A stretch of 64,000 nucleotides of DNA, taken from an uncultured Lachnospiraceae bacterium (GTDB taxonomy: Bacteria > Bacillota > Clostridia > Lachnospirales > Lachnospiraceae). The position numbers and the translations under genes are program-made. Positions 1 through 9,694 of this stretch are shown piece after piece. Positions within the stretch are counted from its first letter, which is position 1. Each line of letters starts with the position of its first letter. The stretch is taken from assembly GCA_900317555.1 (NCBI GenBank), contig ONHF01000004.1, positions 79,390 through 143,389 on the forward strand, written 5' to 3'. A model generated the notes under the pieces. That model made no database searches and was not told the origin of the DNA. It saw only the letters and a list, made by a program, of their open reading frames with translations.

Positions 1-1
1 C

Positions 2-1060
2 GATGTATCGGCAATCCACACATCAATTGAGAAATCTGGCAGTATGTTAAGCGACACATATGGAGGTGCTGCCGCGGCAAAGGCCGTATATGTGAATAAT
101 TTAGAGACAGGCCTTCGCTCAACATTCGTGATCGGAAGCGACCTGAACGGCGAATTCTACGTTCCAACCTCGTTGGATGATGCGCAGGCGCACTACATTC
201 TGTCTTCCGCCGACGGTGCCCCGTTGATTTACCGTATCAACTACGCCAATTCCGAGTTTTCCAAGAACAAGGTCACTATCCTCATGGATCTCGACCTGAC
301 GCACATGACCGCACAAAATACCACCTACGACGGTTCAAAGAAAGTGCTTTACGGTGAGAATGGCGTCAAGGAGAACTTCAACCACACCGATTCTGAATAC
401 GGCGACACATACGACACCAGCACCTTCGGCAATTTGCAGCAGCTGATCACATCCTCCGCTAAAAAGATCAGTCTTCTGCTGAAAGATGTACTGTTCCACT
501 CGGCGACAGGAAACAGCACAACGACGGAAACCGATACGGAGACGAAAACCACTACGCAGGGTTCCATCAACGGTACGTTAGTCGGTTACATGAAGGCTGA
601 TGTTGGTCATAACAGAGTTAAGGGCAATGTTTCTTACGTCTGGGGGGCCATGCAGGATGCAGTTGGCAGAGATGTCAATGCGAAAGATGATAAGGCTGAT
701 AAGGTAATGCTGACCACGCAATTTACAGAAACGACGCCAAAGAATAATCCGGTCACGCCGGATACGCCAAGCATAAATGACGCGCAGGACACGCCGAGTG
801 CAGCGGGTAACGCGGATGTGCAGAACACGCCGGTTCATCCGGTTGCACTGAGCACTCCGAATATACCGGGTGCTGATATGCGTTCTGTTACGCAGGCAAC
901 TGTTAACCATGCTGCAAACGCCGTGGCAGAAAAGAAGATATCCGACAGGCCGCAGACAGGAGATACAGGCAATCTGTACTTATGGTTCCTTTCCATGATT
1001 GCTTCTGCCGGATTATTCTTGACAGGCATTGTCCATTTGAAAAAGAAAAACATCAGATAA
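2..1060 (+). CDS. Sortase-anchored surface protein, 3' part (5' end outside window)
   Basis: The reading frame is open from the first bases of the window, so this is the C-terminal ~350 residues of a longer protein; the ATG at 44 is probably internal. The body is Thr/Asn/Asp-rich without cysteines, as in extracellular adhesin-like proteins. A Pro/Thr/Asn-rich spacer (about residues 230-300 from the ATG at 44) leads to a cell-wall sorting signal: RPQTG at about residues 302-306, a hydrophobic stretch, then a KKK-containing tail. RPQTG in place of LPxTG suggests a class-specific sortase. The body resembles VaFE-repeat/SHIRT-type Gram-positive surface proteins only in general style, and I cannot name a domain. 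A strong terminator follows directly, so it is the last gene of its unit. Confidence 0.75.
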   Translation, partial: DVSAIHTSIEKSGSMLSDTYGGAAAAKAVYVNNLETGLRSTFVIGSDLNGEFYVPTSLDDAQAHYILSSADGAPLIYRINYANSEFSKNKVTILMDLDLTHMTAQNTTYDGSKKVLYGENGVKENFNHTDSEYGDTYDTSTFGNLQQLITSSAKKISLLLKDVLFHSATGNSTTTETDTETKTTTQGSINGTLVGYMKADVGHNRVKGNVSYVWGAMQDAVGRDVNAKDDKADKVMLTTQFTETTPKNNPVTPDTPSINDAQDTPSAAGNADVQNTPVHPVALSTPNIPGADMRSVTQATVNHAANAVAEKKISDRPQTGDTGNLYLWFLSMIASAGLFLTGIVHLKKKNIR

Positions 1061-1070
1061 TTACCGGTCT

Positions 1071-1102
1071 GAGAGTGCGGCGTAAACCGCACTCTCTTTT
1101 TT
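1071..1102 (+). terminator. Rho-independent terminator after the surface protein
   Basis: A 10-bp perfect stem (GAGAGTGCGG / CCGCACTCTC) with a 6-nt loop is followed directly by TTTTTT, 10 nt after the stop of the surface-protein gene. Confidence 0.9.
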
Positions 1103-1209
1103 AATCCGAAGTATTCACCAGATCCGGGATTATCCAAACCTGCGGGTGAAATCACATAAATCGCATATCCCGTCTTGCGTCTTGGTGATCCGCCGCCGGG
1201 CGCGCCACT

Positions 1210-1248
1210 AAAAATACCGCCTACCCTGCTCCTGCAGAATAAGCGGTA
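1210..1248 (-). terminator. Terminator of the leftward radical SAM gene
   Basis: On the minus strand ATACCGC pairs with GCGGTAT, with an inner CTGC/GCAG stem, followed by a run of T. It closes the transcript coming from the radical SAM gene. About 75 nt separate it from the annotated stop, or about 37 nt from the stop of the alternative frame described under that gene. Confidence 0.65.
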
Positions 1249-1322
1249 TGTCCTTATCATATTTTCCGGCCATCTGCCGGTTTTCTATTCGCGGTCAAGC
1301 AACTTTCTGTAAGCGCCATTTC

Positions 1323-2324
1323 TCAGCTGCGTGATTTCCTCGAATTCTTCTCCTCGCCGCCCGTGCGGTTCGCGCCTTCAAAGTCACCGGCAAGCACCTT
1401 CCGTGCTACCTGCATGCGGAAGCCCGCGTCAATGAAGTCGCACTTACTGCAGAACGGATAGTTCTGCCGGCCCTGCGCAATCTTCTCCCGTGCCGCGCGC
1501 AGCTTTGAGCCGTTCCAGATTTCCGCAAGCGGCGTCCTGTTCAGATCCCCGAAATCCGTCACCTCGTAATTATCGCAGCAACACAGCCCCACTTTGCCGT
1601 TCGGCGTAATCCAGACGTCCGTAAATGGAAGAAGGCAGGCCTCGGTGACCGCCTCGCTCAGTGTCTCCTTTTTGTTCGGCGACGAGCCCGCGCGGTTCGT
1701 CAGAACCTCTTTGAGATACCGCATCTGAATCTGGATATCCAGATCTTTGAATTCGTCCGGATGCGCCTTGACGTAATCGTAGAGCTCTTTGATATTGTCA
1801 TGCAGCTTGTACTCCAGCGCGTAATTGTTGATGATGAGCTGATCGATGTACGGAGCAATTTCTTTCACCTTGTCGATGGTCAGAATCAGCCCGTTCGTGG
1901 ACATGAAGATGAACGCTTTCGGCAGTTTCTCCCGTGCGTACTTGTGCCGCTCGACGATCTTTGTGTCCAGAAGCGGCTCATTATTGCCGTACAGCGTCAG
2001 ATGTCCCTCATATCCCCAGTCCGCGAGCTGGTCAATGATGTTCCTGTAAAGGCCGTCGTCAATGACACATCTCGGCCGCTTCTCCGCGTTGACATTCGCC
2101 GTGCAGAATTCGCAGGTGGAATTGCAGCGGTTGATCGTCTCGATGTTCACGACCTGCGGCATCGGCGCGGTTTCCTGTGAAAGGAACCAGGCGCAGAATG
2201 CGTCCTGCGCTTTCTTTCTTGTTTTGAACTGCAGTTTCAGATACGCGTTGGACGAGAAGTTCGGGAACCACTGCCTTGCTTTATATCCGAATCTGCCTAA
2301 AAAACTGTTAATTGTAATCGGCAT
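1323..2324 (-). CDS. Radical SAM protein with SPASM-type C-terminus
   Basis: A 333-aa protein starting MPITINSFL; the longer upstream frame lacks a ribosome site, while this ATG has AGGGG 11 nt upstream. The radical SAM CxxxCxxC cluster is visible as CNSTCEFC near residue 70, followed by a TIM-barrel-like region. A second Cys group (GLCCCDNY and PFCSKCD) near residues 255-310 fits a SPASM/Twitch auxiliary Fe-S domain. Radical SAM/SPASM proteins of this layout often sit in surface-polysaccharide or lipid-modification clusters, and here it lies beside an FAD oxidoreductase and membrane glycosyltransferases. The substrate is unknown. The C-terminus looks shifted: after GGEEK the annotated frame ends in a short Ser/Arg tail, whereas the frame one base away continues for about 20 sensible residues (FEEITQLRNGAYRKLL) to a TAG at 1285. 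Confidence 0.8.
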   Translation of the reverse strand: MPITINSFLGRFGYKARQWFPNFSSNAYLKLQFKTRKKAQDAFCAWFLSQETAPMPQVVNIETINRCNSTCEFCTANVNAEKRPRCVIDDGLYRNIIDQLADWGYEGHLTLYGNNEPLLDTKIVERHKYAREKLPKAFIFMSTNGLILTIDKVKEIAPYIDQLIINNYALEYKLHDNIKELYDYVKAHPDEFKDLDIQIQMRYLKEVLTNRAGSSPNKKETLSEAVTEACLLPFTDVWITPNGKVGLCCCDNYEVTDFGDLNRTPLAEIWNGSKLRAAREKIAQGRQNYPFCSKCDFIDAGFRMQVARKVLAGDFEGANRTGGEEKNSRKSRS

Positions 2325-2361
2325 GTACGATTTACCCCTGTAAATATTGCAAAAAGAAGTC

Positions 2362-3966
2362 TCAGTCGACCTCCGCCGTATTCTCCTGCTTCTTTTCCGT
2401 ATCTTCTTCCTCGTGGTATTCCTGTTCGGTATTGACGTTCCAGACGTTGGAACGGTCCGTCGATCCGGAGAGAATATCCTTGACCGCTTCGAACGAAGTG
2501 CACATCGAGTGGTCAATGTTATTGTAGCGGTGCTGTCCGTTTCTTCCCACGCAAAACAGATTCGGCACCGTATCCAGCCACTTCCGCAGCGTATCCATTT
2601 CACTGTAGGTATCAAAATACGCGGGATACGCTTTCTTCACGCGTTCCACATGATAATCCAGCACATTTTTATCCGAATCGATCAGGCCGAGCTTAATCAT
2701 CTCCGTGATGCCGAGCTTTGCGAAATCATCATCCTTCATGTTCCACATCGAGTCGCCTTCGTTGCAGAAGTACTCGAGGCCCATCCAGACCGTATGCTCC
2801 AGATCCTTCACAAGATACGGCGACCAGTTGTTGTAAATCTGGAAACGGCCCATCTTGACAGTTCGATCCTGCACATAGACCCAGTTGTCAGGGACAATGT
2901 TTCCGACCGTCTTTGTTCCGGTTTCGTTTTTCAGATTCAGATGATTGATCAGGACGCCGACCGTCATATAATCGCGGTAAGGAAGGCCTGCAGCGATTCT
3001 TGCGGGCTCCGCCGGCACATCATTCATGCCCGCGACAAGATCCTTGATCGGCATGGAGGAAATGACAACGTCGCCTCTGACTTCCTGCCTTGTCCCGTCC
3101 GGTTTCTCATAGGTCACGCTGCTGATCCGGCCGTCCTTCTCTCTGTGGATGCCGACGACCTTCGCGTTCATCAGGATCTTTCCGCCCTTTTTGCGGACCT
3201 CTTCCGCGGTCACATCCCAGAGCTGACCGGGGCCGAGCTTGGGATAAGAGAACTCCTCGATCAGCGAGGTTTCAACCTTGCGGTCCTTTTTGCCAGCCTG
3301 TTTTTCGATCGCGTTCTTCAGAACCGCCATGATCGATACGCCCTTGACGCGCTGCGCGCCCCAGGACGGATCGATTTCCGAAGGATGTCTTCCCCAGAGG
3401 TTTTCGGTATAATACTCGAAAAACATCGAATAGAGCTTCTTCCCGAAACGGTTGATATAGAAATCCTCCAGAGATTTTTCCTCTCTCTTGTGCATCATGG
3501 ATTTCAAATAGGAGAAGCCGACTTCCATTGTTTTGGCGAAGCCCATGTTCCGGAAGGTCTGCGCCTTGAGGGAAATCGGATAATCGTAAAACTTGGAGTC
3601 GAAGAAAATACGGGATACGCGGTTTCTGCGCAGCATGACGCGATCCTCATTCTGCGGATCCGGTCCGCCCGGATTCAGCGTCACCTGCCTGCCCAGCGCG
3701 ATATCGTCCGCCGCAGGCGCGCCCTGCCGCGGCATCATCTTATCCCACCATTCATTGACTTCCGGCACCTTTGTGAAAAAGCGGTGGCCGCCCATATCCA
3801 TTCGGTTGCCCTTATATTCCACGGTTCTCGCAATGCCGCCGAACTTTCCGCTCTCTTCGAAAACATAGACGTCCATATTGTCCGACTTGTCCAGAAGCTC
3901 ATAGGCGGCGGTCAGGCCGGCTGGGCCGGCGCCGATCACAAGCGCTGTTTTTCTTTCGTTCTCCAT
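2362..3966 (-). CDS. FAD-dependent oxidoreductase (amine oxidase / UGM-like)
   Basis: A 534-aa protein. The start at MENERKT is chosen because the dinucleotide-binding motif [13 protein letters not shown] follows immediately and AGGAAAGGA lies upstream. The N-terminal Rossmann FAD site, the MGGHRFFT segment near residue 60 and the C-terminal [13 protein letters not shown] segment match the amine-oxidase/protoporphyrinogen-oxidase-like fold that includes UDP-galactopyranose mutase-type enzymes of glycan clusters. The reaction cannot be read from sequence. It lies 37 nt upstream of the radical SAM gene on the same strand, so the two probably form one transcript. It is divergent from the acyltransferase, and 267 nt of non-coding DNA between them must hold both promoters. 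Likely role: redox modification of a sugar or lipid in a surface glycan pathway (inference). Confidence 0.75.
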   Translation of the reverse strand: MENERKTALVIGAGPAGLTAAYELLDKSDNMDVYVFEESGKFGGIARTVEYKGNRMDMGGHRFFTKVPEVNEWWDKMMPRQGAPAADDIALGRQVTLNPGGPDPQNEDRVMLRRNRVSRIFFDSKFYDYPISLKAQTFRNMGFAKTMEVGFSYLKSMMHKREEKSLEDFYINRFGKKLYSMFFEYYTENLWGRHPSEIDPSWGAQRVKGVSIMAVLKNAIEKQAGKKDRKVETSLIEEFSYPKLGPGQLWDVTAEEVRKKGGKILMNAKVVGIHREKDGRISSVTYEKPDGTRQEVRGDVVISSMPIKDLVAGMNDVPAEPARIAAGLPYRDYMTVGVLINHLNLKNETGTKTVGNIVPDNWVYVQDRTVKMGRFQIYNNWSPYLVKDLEHTVWMGLEYFCNEGDSMWNMKDDDFAKLGITEMIKLGLIDSDKNVLDYHVERVKKAYPAYFDTYSEMDTLRKWLDTVPNLFCVGRNGQHRYNNIDHSMCTSFEAVKDILSGSTDRSNVWNVNTEQEYHEEEDTEKKQENTAEVD

Positions 3967-4233
3967 AGCAATTGAATCCTTTCCTGAATTCATAGTAAAC
4001 CAAGTTATTTTAACACGGTTCGCACTGCGTTGTACAGCCTGCCGCGGCGCTCCGGTGCGCTTTCTCTCCTGCCTGAACAGGCGTGGCACTTATTCTCCGG
4101 GGTGTCCGGCGTACTCCTTCTCCGGCCTGTGCCGGGGAAGCACCTCCGGTCTATAGACAATCGGTCCCCGATCCGATACACTGAAACTGTTAACTTTTCA
4201 TAAAAAGCGGCTACAGTGCCGGAAAGAGGAAGT

Positions 4234-5289
4234 ATGGCCAAAGACAATCAAAGTCCCCGTTCCTTATATATGTATATCGATTATCTTTCGGTCATCTCGT
4301 CTCTTGGCATCGTACTTCTGCATTCCCATGGCGAATTTTACAGCTTTGAGCCTTCGCTTCGATGGGCTGAATGCGTGCTTTTCGAGATTGTGTTCGGCGC
4401 AGCCGTCCCGTGTTTTTACATGATCAGCGGCGCGACTCTTATGGATTACAGAAAACGCTGTTCCACGAGAGAGTATTGCAGCCGCCGCATCCGCAAAACG
4501 GTGATCCCGTTTCTGTTCTGGAGCCTGTTCGCGGCCTGCTGGAGCCTGAAAACCGGGATGATTACCGCGGAGGATATCACGCCGGCGTCTCTTGTCAGCT
4601 GGATTCTGAACTCGAACCGCAATCCGACCTACTGGTTTTTCCTGCCGCTTTTCGCGATTTATCTTTCGATTCCGGTGCTGTCCCTGATCCCGGAAAAACA
4701 CCGCCGCGCGATGTTCCGGTACCTGATTCTCTGCGGGTTTCTTTTCGCGTCCGTGCTCCCGTTTCTATGCGGAGTTGCTGACATCGCCTGGAACAGCGAC
4801 CTGTCGTCCGGCGCCTTCGGCGGCTATGTCCTCTTTCCGGTAACCGGTTACTATATTCATGCTTACAATATTCCCGGAAAACTGCGGAAACTTTTATATG
4901 CGGCCGGTGCTGCAGGCTTTATCATTTGTTTTGCAGGCACGATAATGCTTTCTTATAAGGAAAACGGAGCCAGCCTTTTCCTTGTCGGCAACTTCAGTCC
5001 GTTCGTAATTTTGTATTCGGCCGCTGTTTTTACCTGGTTCCGCAATCACAGATTCCGCAGCGCGTTCCTCTGGAACGTGGTATCCTGTCTGCGTGACACA
5101 ACCTTCGGTGTCTATCTGCTGCACAAATACGGTCTGGATGTTACTGTACTGTCGTTTCACCGCATTTTCGGGCTGACCGCGTTTTCTCCGGCCTACATGC
5201 TGGGCGGCGGACTGCTGACGTACCTTGGCTGCATGCTGATCACGAAAGTTCTTCTGAAAATCCCGGTTCTCCGGCGGCTCGTATCCTGA
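4234..5289 (+). CDS. Acyltransferase 3 family membrane protein
   Basis: A 351-aa integral membrane protein with about ten hydrophobic segments. The N-terminal DYLSVISSLGIVLLH contains the His of the acyltransferase-3 (OafA/NodX/WecH-like) family, followed by a conserved basic loop (RRIRKTVIPFLFWS). This family moves acetyl or other acyl groups onto extracellular sugars or lipids. ATG at 4234 is preferred over an upstream GTG because AAAGAGGAAG ends 2 nt upstream. It is followed after 10 nt by a membrane glycosyltransferase on the same strand, so an operon is likely. Its position between glycan-related genes supports a role in O-acylating a surface polymer. Confidence 0.85.
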   Translation: MAKDNQSPRSLYMYIDYLSVISSLGIVLLHSHGEFYSFEPSLRWAECVLFEIVFGAAVPCFYMISGATLMDYRKRCSTREYCSRRIRKTVIPFLFWSLFAACWSLKTGMITAEDITPASLVSWILNSNRNPTYWFFLPLFAIYLSIPVLSLIPEKHRRAMFRYLILCGFLFASVLPFLCGVADIAWNSDLSSGAFGGYVLFPVTGYYIHAYNIPGKLRKLLYAAGAAGFIICFAGTIMLSYKENGASLFLVGNFSPFVILYSAAVFTWFRNHRFRSAFLWNVVSCLRDTTFGVYLLHKYGLDVTVLSFHRIFGLTAFSPAYMLGGGLLTYLGCMLITKVLLKIPVLRRLVS

Positions 5290-5299
5290 GGCCGGAGAA

Positions 5300-6865
5300 G
5301 TGGCAGAGAAAGGTGTTGTTTTGAAGAAAATCACAAGAAATCAGATTGCGCTCCTTTTCTATTTCGCGCTGATCTCCTTTGCCATGCTCCTGTTCGCGAC
5401 GAGATCATCGTTTCTGTACCCCATGAACAACTGGGATGATTCCAACAGTTATTTCACGATGGGAAAATCCATGTTCCGCGGAATCATGATCTACCGCGAC
5501 ATTTTCGATCAGAAAGGTCCGTATCTTTACCTGATTTACGGTCTCGCGTCGCTGATTTCCCGCACGGCTTTCACCGGCGTTTTTCTGTTTGAAATTCTCT
5601 TCGGCATCCTGGATCTGGCCGGTTTCTACAGAATTCTCCGGCTGCAGCTGCGGAAAAGGACAGCTCTCATTCTGCTGCCGTTTCTGTTTGCCGTGACTTT
5701 TTCTTCCTTCTCGTTTTACTGGGGAGGCTGCGCGGAGGAATTCTGCCTGCCGGCACTTGTCTGGACGCTGTATCTTCTCCTCTCCCGCCTGCAAAACCCC
5801 CACCGCGCTCCATTCTCCTGTCAGGAAATTCTGACCGCCGGCCTTCTCTGCGGCTATGTCGCCTGCGTCAAGTTCACGCTCCTTGGGTTCTTCTTCGCGT
5901 TTATGCTGATGGTTCTGTTCCTTTCGGGAAGCTTGGTTCGTTTCCTGAAATCCTGCGGCGTCTTCCTTCTCGGGATGGGACTGCCTGTCGTTCCCTGGCT
6001 CATTTACTTCGGCATCCACGGCGCGCTCTCCGACTGGTACCACGTATATATTTACACAAACGTCTTTCTGTATTCGACCTTCGGCGCGGCTTCCAAAGGT
6101 GAAAGCGCCGGGCAGAAGATATATGCACTCTCCAAAATCCTGTACTGGCTTTTCTTCGACAACTTCCAGTATTTTATATTCATCGCGGCAGGCATGCTCT
6201 TTATGCTCCTGCGCCGCGGCGAAGACCTTCTGCAGCGGCTTACAGTGCCGCTCCTCTTCGGATTTACCTTCCTCGGCATTTACATCGGCGGCGCACATCT
6301 TCCGTATTATGCGTTTCCGCTGACGGTATTTGCGGTCTTCGGCTTCATCGCGTTGGGATTGCTTCTGGAAGCGGTCATTGAAAAAGTGCGGCGTGCCCGC
6401 ACGAACATAGAGACGCCTACCGCGCTCCGGGGAAGGTCTGCAGCGACTGTCCTGTGTTGTTTTGTCGCGGCCGCGCTTTCATCTCTGATCGTGTACGCGC
6501 TGTCTCCGAACTCCTATTATCTTTCCTATACGAAAGACGACGTCTTTCTGACCCGCTTTGCCAGAGACATCCGGGAAGACACTGTCACCGAACATACGCT
6601 TTTAAATTACAACTGTCTCGACTGCGGGCTATATACGGCGGCAGATATCAATCCCACCTGCTACTGGTTCCAGACGCAGACACTCGCGATTCCCGATGTG
6701 TTCGATGAACAGCACCGATATATCCGTGAAGGCAAGACGGGTTTCGTTGTCTGCAGAGATGATTATCCGGATTTTATCACAGATCACTATGAGATGATCG
6801 ATCAGTTTCATCAGGTGATGGGAGACACGCAGCACGACTATTATCTGTTCCGGAAGGTCAGATGA
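5300..6865 (+). CDS. Polytopic GT39/ArnT-like glycosyltransferase
   Basis: A 521-aa membrane protein. After the first transmembrane helix the loop carries NNWDDSNSYFTMGK then YRDIFDQKGPYLYLIYG, the Asp-containing first extracellular loop and the YRD.F..KGP signature seen in PMT/ArnT-like (GT-C fold) lipid-linked sugar transferases. About ten further hydrophobic segments follow and the last ~110 residues form an outward domain. The annotated start is GTG at 5300 with GGAG upstream; TTG at 5321 with AAAGGTG is an alternative. It is 10 nt after the acyltransferase gene and 30 nt before a second GT-C enzyme. Donor (polyprenyl-phosphate sugar) and acceptor are unknown. Confidence 0.75.
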   Translation: MAEKGVVLKKITRNQIALLFYFALISFAMLLFATRSSFLYPMNNWDDSNSYFTMGKSMFRGIMIYRDIFDQKGPYLYLIYGLASLISRTAFTGVFLFEILFGILDLAGFYRILRLQLRKRTALILLPFLFAVTFSSFSFYWGGCAEEFCLPALVWTLYLLLSRLQNPHRAPFSCQEILTAGLLCGYVACVKFTLLGFFFAFMLMVLFLSGSLVRFLKSCGVFLLGMGLPVVPWLIYFGIHGALSDWYHVYIYTNVFLYSTFGAASKGESAGQKIYALSKILYWLFFDNFQYFIFIAAGMLFMLLRRGEDLLQRLTVPLLFGFTFLGIYIGGAHLPYYAFPLTVFAVFGFIALGLLLEAVIEKVRRARTNIETPTALRGRSAATVLCCFVAAALSSLIVYALSPNSYYLSYTKDDVFLTRFARDIREDTVTEHTLLNYNCLDCGLYTAADINPTCYWFQTQTLAIPDVFDEQHRYIREGKTGFVVCRDDYPDFITDHYEMIDQFHQVMGDTQHDYYLFRKVR

Positions 6866-6895
6866 ACCGTCCATGCGGAGAAAGTTTGCAGCGAT

Positions 6896-8656
6896 ATGAG
6901 ACTACTTGATTACTTTAATACAGCGGCTTCTGCCGTAAATCTGATCATTACAGCGGGCATTATCTTCAGCGCCGCGAAGGCACGGAAGCGCCCAAAAGCC
7001 GGTTCTGAAAACAGTGTGCGCAGACAGGACGCCTGTACTGATTTCTGCAGCGGCAGGCTGTACTGGTTTCTCGCGGCTCTTATGCTGGCCGGAGGAACCG
7101 CGCTCCGCTTTGTGAATCTGGCGGCTCTGCCGGACGGGCTGCAGCAGGACGAGGCGTCCATCGGCTATGAAGCATACTGCCTTGCGAACTTCGGAATTGA
7201 CCGCAACGGTTATCACTGGCCGGTTTACCCGATTACCTGGGGGTCCGGCGGCGGTTCTCCGCTGATGATCTACTGCAACGTGCTGACGACTAAGCTTTTC
7301 GGCTCCTGCGTGACTTCGATCCGGATGGTGCCTGCCTTTTTCGGCTCTTTAACGCTGGTATTGTTTTTCTGTCTTCTTCTGCGTCTTTACGGGCGCAAAA
7401 CAGCCCTCGCCGGCCTTGCAATCCTCTCCCTTACGCCCTGGCACCTGATGCTCTCAAGGTGGAGTCTTGACAGCAACACAGCGCCGTTTTTCGAGCTGAT
7501 TGCCGTTTCCGTATTTCTTCTGGCTGCAGAAAAAAAGAAGACTTCCCTGTACGCCGCGGCGGCCGCCTTGTCGGCGCTCTGCCTTTACAGCTACGGTTCG
7601 GCGAATATCGTAATTCCTTTATGGCTGCTTTTCTCCTGCGTGTACTGCATTCGCAGGAAGAGGCTGACGCCTTCGCAGCTTCTGATCAGCGGTGCCGTGT
7701 TCCTGCTTGTTCTTGTCCCTCTCATCATCTTCTACGCAGTGAATTTTCTGGGCCTTCCGGAGATCAGCACCGCATACATTTCGTTTCCGAAGTTTACCTC
7801 GAGCCATTTCGGGTCTGTTTTTCTTCCGCTGAACCGGGACTTTCCGGCAGCCGTACTGCGGAACATAAAAGGCCTGTTTCTTACGCTGACTTTCGGACAT
7901 AAAGAGGAAGTCATCTGGAACATGATGCCTGGCTATGCGCCGCTCTATTCGTTCACATGGCCTGTTACAATTCTCGGTATCGCAGTCTGTGCGGCATCCC
8001 TGATCCGCAGTATTCGCAGGAAGGCATATCAGAAGGACGCGGTTCTGGTTCTCCTTCTTTGCAGCGCGGCGGTCTTTTCCCTGCTCATCGAACAGGACAT
8101 CAACCGGCAGGTTTTCCTGTTCCTGCCGCTTGTCTACTGCGAAGTGAAAGGGCTCCGGTGGCTCTTCCGGCACGCGGGAAAGCTCACTTTGATTCCTGCT
8201 CTTCTCTTTCTGACCGGCGCTCTGTCATTTGGAAGAGATTATTACGGAGGAAGGTACAATCAGCTCTGCGCGAAAGATTTCATGCCGGGATACGGCGAGG
8301 CCATGGTTCTCGCCGACCGGCTTGCCACAGGCAGCGGGGCGCATGTCTATTCGACGTATACGGACGTCGCTTCCCCGTTCATGCTGACCTTGTATTACAC
8401 CAAATATGATCCGCATGCGTTTCTCCGGACCGTCAAATACAAAGATCCCTACGCGGAGTTCCGGGTGGCGTACGCATTCGGGCATTTCACCTTCGGACTT
8501 CCGGATAAGGATCTCTTATCGGATGAATATAAAAACGATGTCTTTGTTCTGACAAAAGAAGAGGCCTTGCAGCTTCTTGACGAAGCGCAGGACCGCGCGA
8601 TAGCGCTTACCGGTACAGAGTCCGGAAACTTCGTGGTGCTTGACAGGCAGAAATAG
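6896..8656 (+). CDS. Second polytopic GT39 family glycosyltransferase
   Basis: A 586-aa membrane protein. A short N-terminal helix and basic linker precede a helix and the loop ALPDGLQQDEASIGYEAY; the DEA.(I).Y motif is typical of GT39-like enzymes, whose acidic residues sit at the catalytic site. About eleven membrane segments follow, then a ~130-residue soluble C-terminal domain. GGAGAAAG lies 12 nt upstream of the ATG. It is the last gene of the rightward acyltransferase / GT / GT operon and converges on mmuM with a 48-nt gap, where I see no clear terminator. It probably transfers a sugar from a polyprenyl carrier to a surface glycan or protein. Confidence 0.8.
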   Translation: MRLLDYFNTAASAVNLIITAGIIFSAAKARKRPKAGSENSVRRQDACTDFCSGRLYWFLAALMLAGGTALRFVNLAALPDGLQQDEASIGYEAYCLANFGIDRNGYHWPVYPITWGSGGGSPLMIYCNVLTTKLFGSCVTSIRMVPAFFGSLTLVLFFCLLLRLYGRKTALAGLAILSLTPWHLMLSRWSLDSNTAPFFELIAVSVFLLAAEKKKTSLYAAAAALSALCLYSYGSANIVIPLWLLFSCVYCIRRKRLTPSQLLISGAVFLLVLVPLIIFYAVNFLGLPEISTAYISFPKFTSSHFGSVFLPLNRDFPAAVLRNIKGLFLTLTFGHKEEVIWNMMPGYAPLYSFTWPVTILGIAVCAASLIRSIRRKAYQKDAVLVLLLCSAAVFSLLIEQDINRQVFLFLPLVYCEVKGLRWLFRHAGKLTLIPALLFLTGALSFGRDYYGGRYNQLCAKDFMPGYGEAMVLADRLATGSGAHVYSTYTDVASPFMLTLYYTKYDPHAFLRTVKYKDPYAEFRVAYAFGHFTFGLPDKDLLSDEYKNDVFVLTKEEALQLLDEAQDRAIALTGTESGNFVVLDRQK

Positions 8657-8704
8657 TCCCATACTCCGGGTTGCTGCCGCATTGCGAAATCTCCCTCCGG
8701 AATA

Positions 8705-9679
8705 TCACGGCATTATCTTTCGTATGGGCTTTTTCAGGAATGCATCCCGCACCTCTGCCACCTGCCGTATGTGCTCGTCGCAGGTTGTGCAGCACCCGCC
8801 GACCGCCGCGGCGCCGCTCTCATAGTATATTTCCGCGTATTCGCGGAACGGCCTGCCGTCTGCCGCGCCGTGCCATGTTTTGGTTGCGGGGTCATAAATC
8901 TCCCCGCTGTTCGGATAAACCGCGACGGGAATGGATATTCCTTTCTGAATCTCTCCGATCAGAGAGCGGATGTACTCCGGCTTCGTGCAGTTCACGCCGA
9001 TCATCCGCAGATGCGGAAATCCTTCGGAAAGAGTCACTGCGCAGTCTCTGATGAGATCTCCTTCGCAGATATGTCTGCCATCTCTGCACGAGAAGCTGAT
9101 CCAGTAATCCGCTCCCAGCTCCTCGGCAATGCGGGCTTCAACGAGAACTTCCTTCAGAGAAGGCTGTGTTTCGAAAAGCAGAACGTCCGCGCCGGCATTC
9201 CAGATCAGCTCCGCGCGTCTTTTGTGGAACCTGTATAATTCGTCATCGGAGATCCCGTATGCCCCTCTGTACTCGGAACCGTCCGCCAGATAGGCACCGT
9301 AGGGACCGATCGCGCCAAGGCACAGCGGCCAGACTCTTCCCTGCGCTTTGCCTTCCTCTTCCCACCACTGCGCGCGCGCCTTCTGAAAAATCTCTACCGC
9401 GCTCGTAATAATTCTCTCCGCTTCTTCCTGCGAATAGCCGGCAGCAAGCAGTCCCGGAATTGTCGCCTGATAGCTGGCGGTGATACCGCAGTCCGCGCCG
9501 TCTCTGAAGTAGTTCAGATGAACTGTTTTGACAAGCTCCGGCTTTTCCGCAAGGCATCTTGCGGTCCAGAGTCTGTCACCCAGCTGACAGCCAAGACGCT
9601 CCAGCGCCGTGGACATGGAGCCGTCGATAACTGCTGCATTATTCAGTTCTTTAATCCAGTCCTGTGTAGAAAACCGCAT
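8705..9679 (-). CDS. mmuM: Homocysteine S-methyltransferase
   Basis: A 324-aa TIM-barrel enzyme of full family length. It transfers a methyl group from S-methylmethionine (or SAM) to homocysteine to give methionine in the cytosol. The N-terminal DGSMSTALERLG segment and the zinc-binding cysteines are visible: GVNC near residue 225 and GGCC near residue 300, followed by TTCDEHI. The start follows a perfect AGGAGGT. It is the last gene of a leftward operon with an amino-acid ABC transporter (15 nt downstream of the ATPase gene) and an M20 hydrolase. This suggests that the transporter imports a sulfur amino acid such as S-methylmethionine or methionine, which is an inference from context. Confidence 0.92.
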   Translation of the reverse strand: MRFSTQDWIKELNNAAVIDGSMSTALERLGCQLGDRLWTARCLAEKPELVKTVHLNYFRDGADCGITASYQATIPGLLAAGYSQEEAERIITSAVEIFQKARAQWWEEEGKAQGRVWPLCLGAIGPYGAYLADGSEYRGAYGISDDELYRFHKRRAELIWNAGADVLLFETQPSLKEVLVEARIAEELGADYWISFSCRDGRHICEGDLIRDCAVTLSEGFPHLRMIGVNCTKPEYIRSLIGEIQKGISIPVAVYPNSGEIYDPATKTWHGAADGRPFREYAEIYYESGAAAVGGCCTTCDEHIRQVAEVRDAFLKKPIRKIMP

Positions 9680-9694
9680 CTTCTGACCTCCTTA

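Noticed and set aside
2347-3975. Plus-strand frame (542 codons) opposite the FAD oxidoreductase
   Set aside because: Antisense shadow; the FAD-binding motif is on the minus strand.
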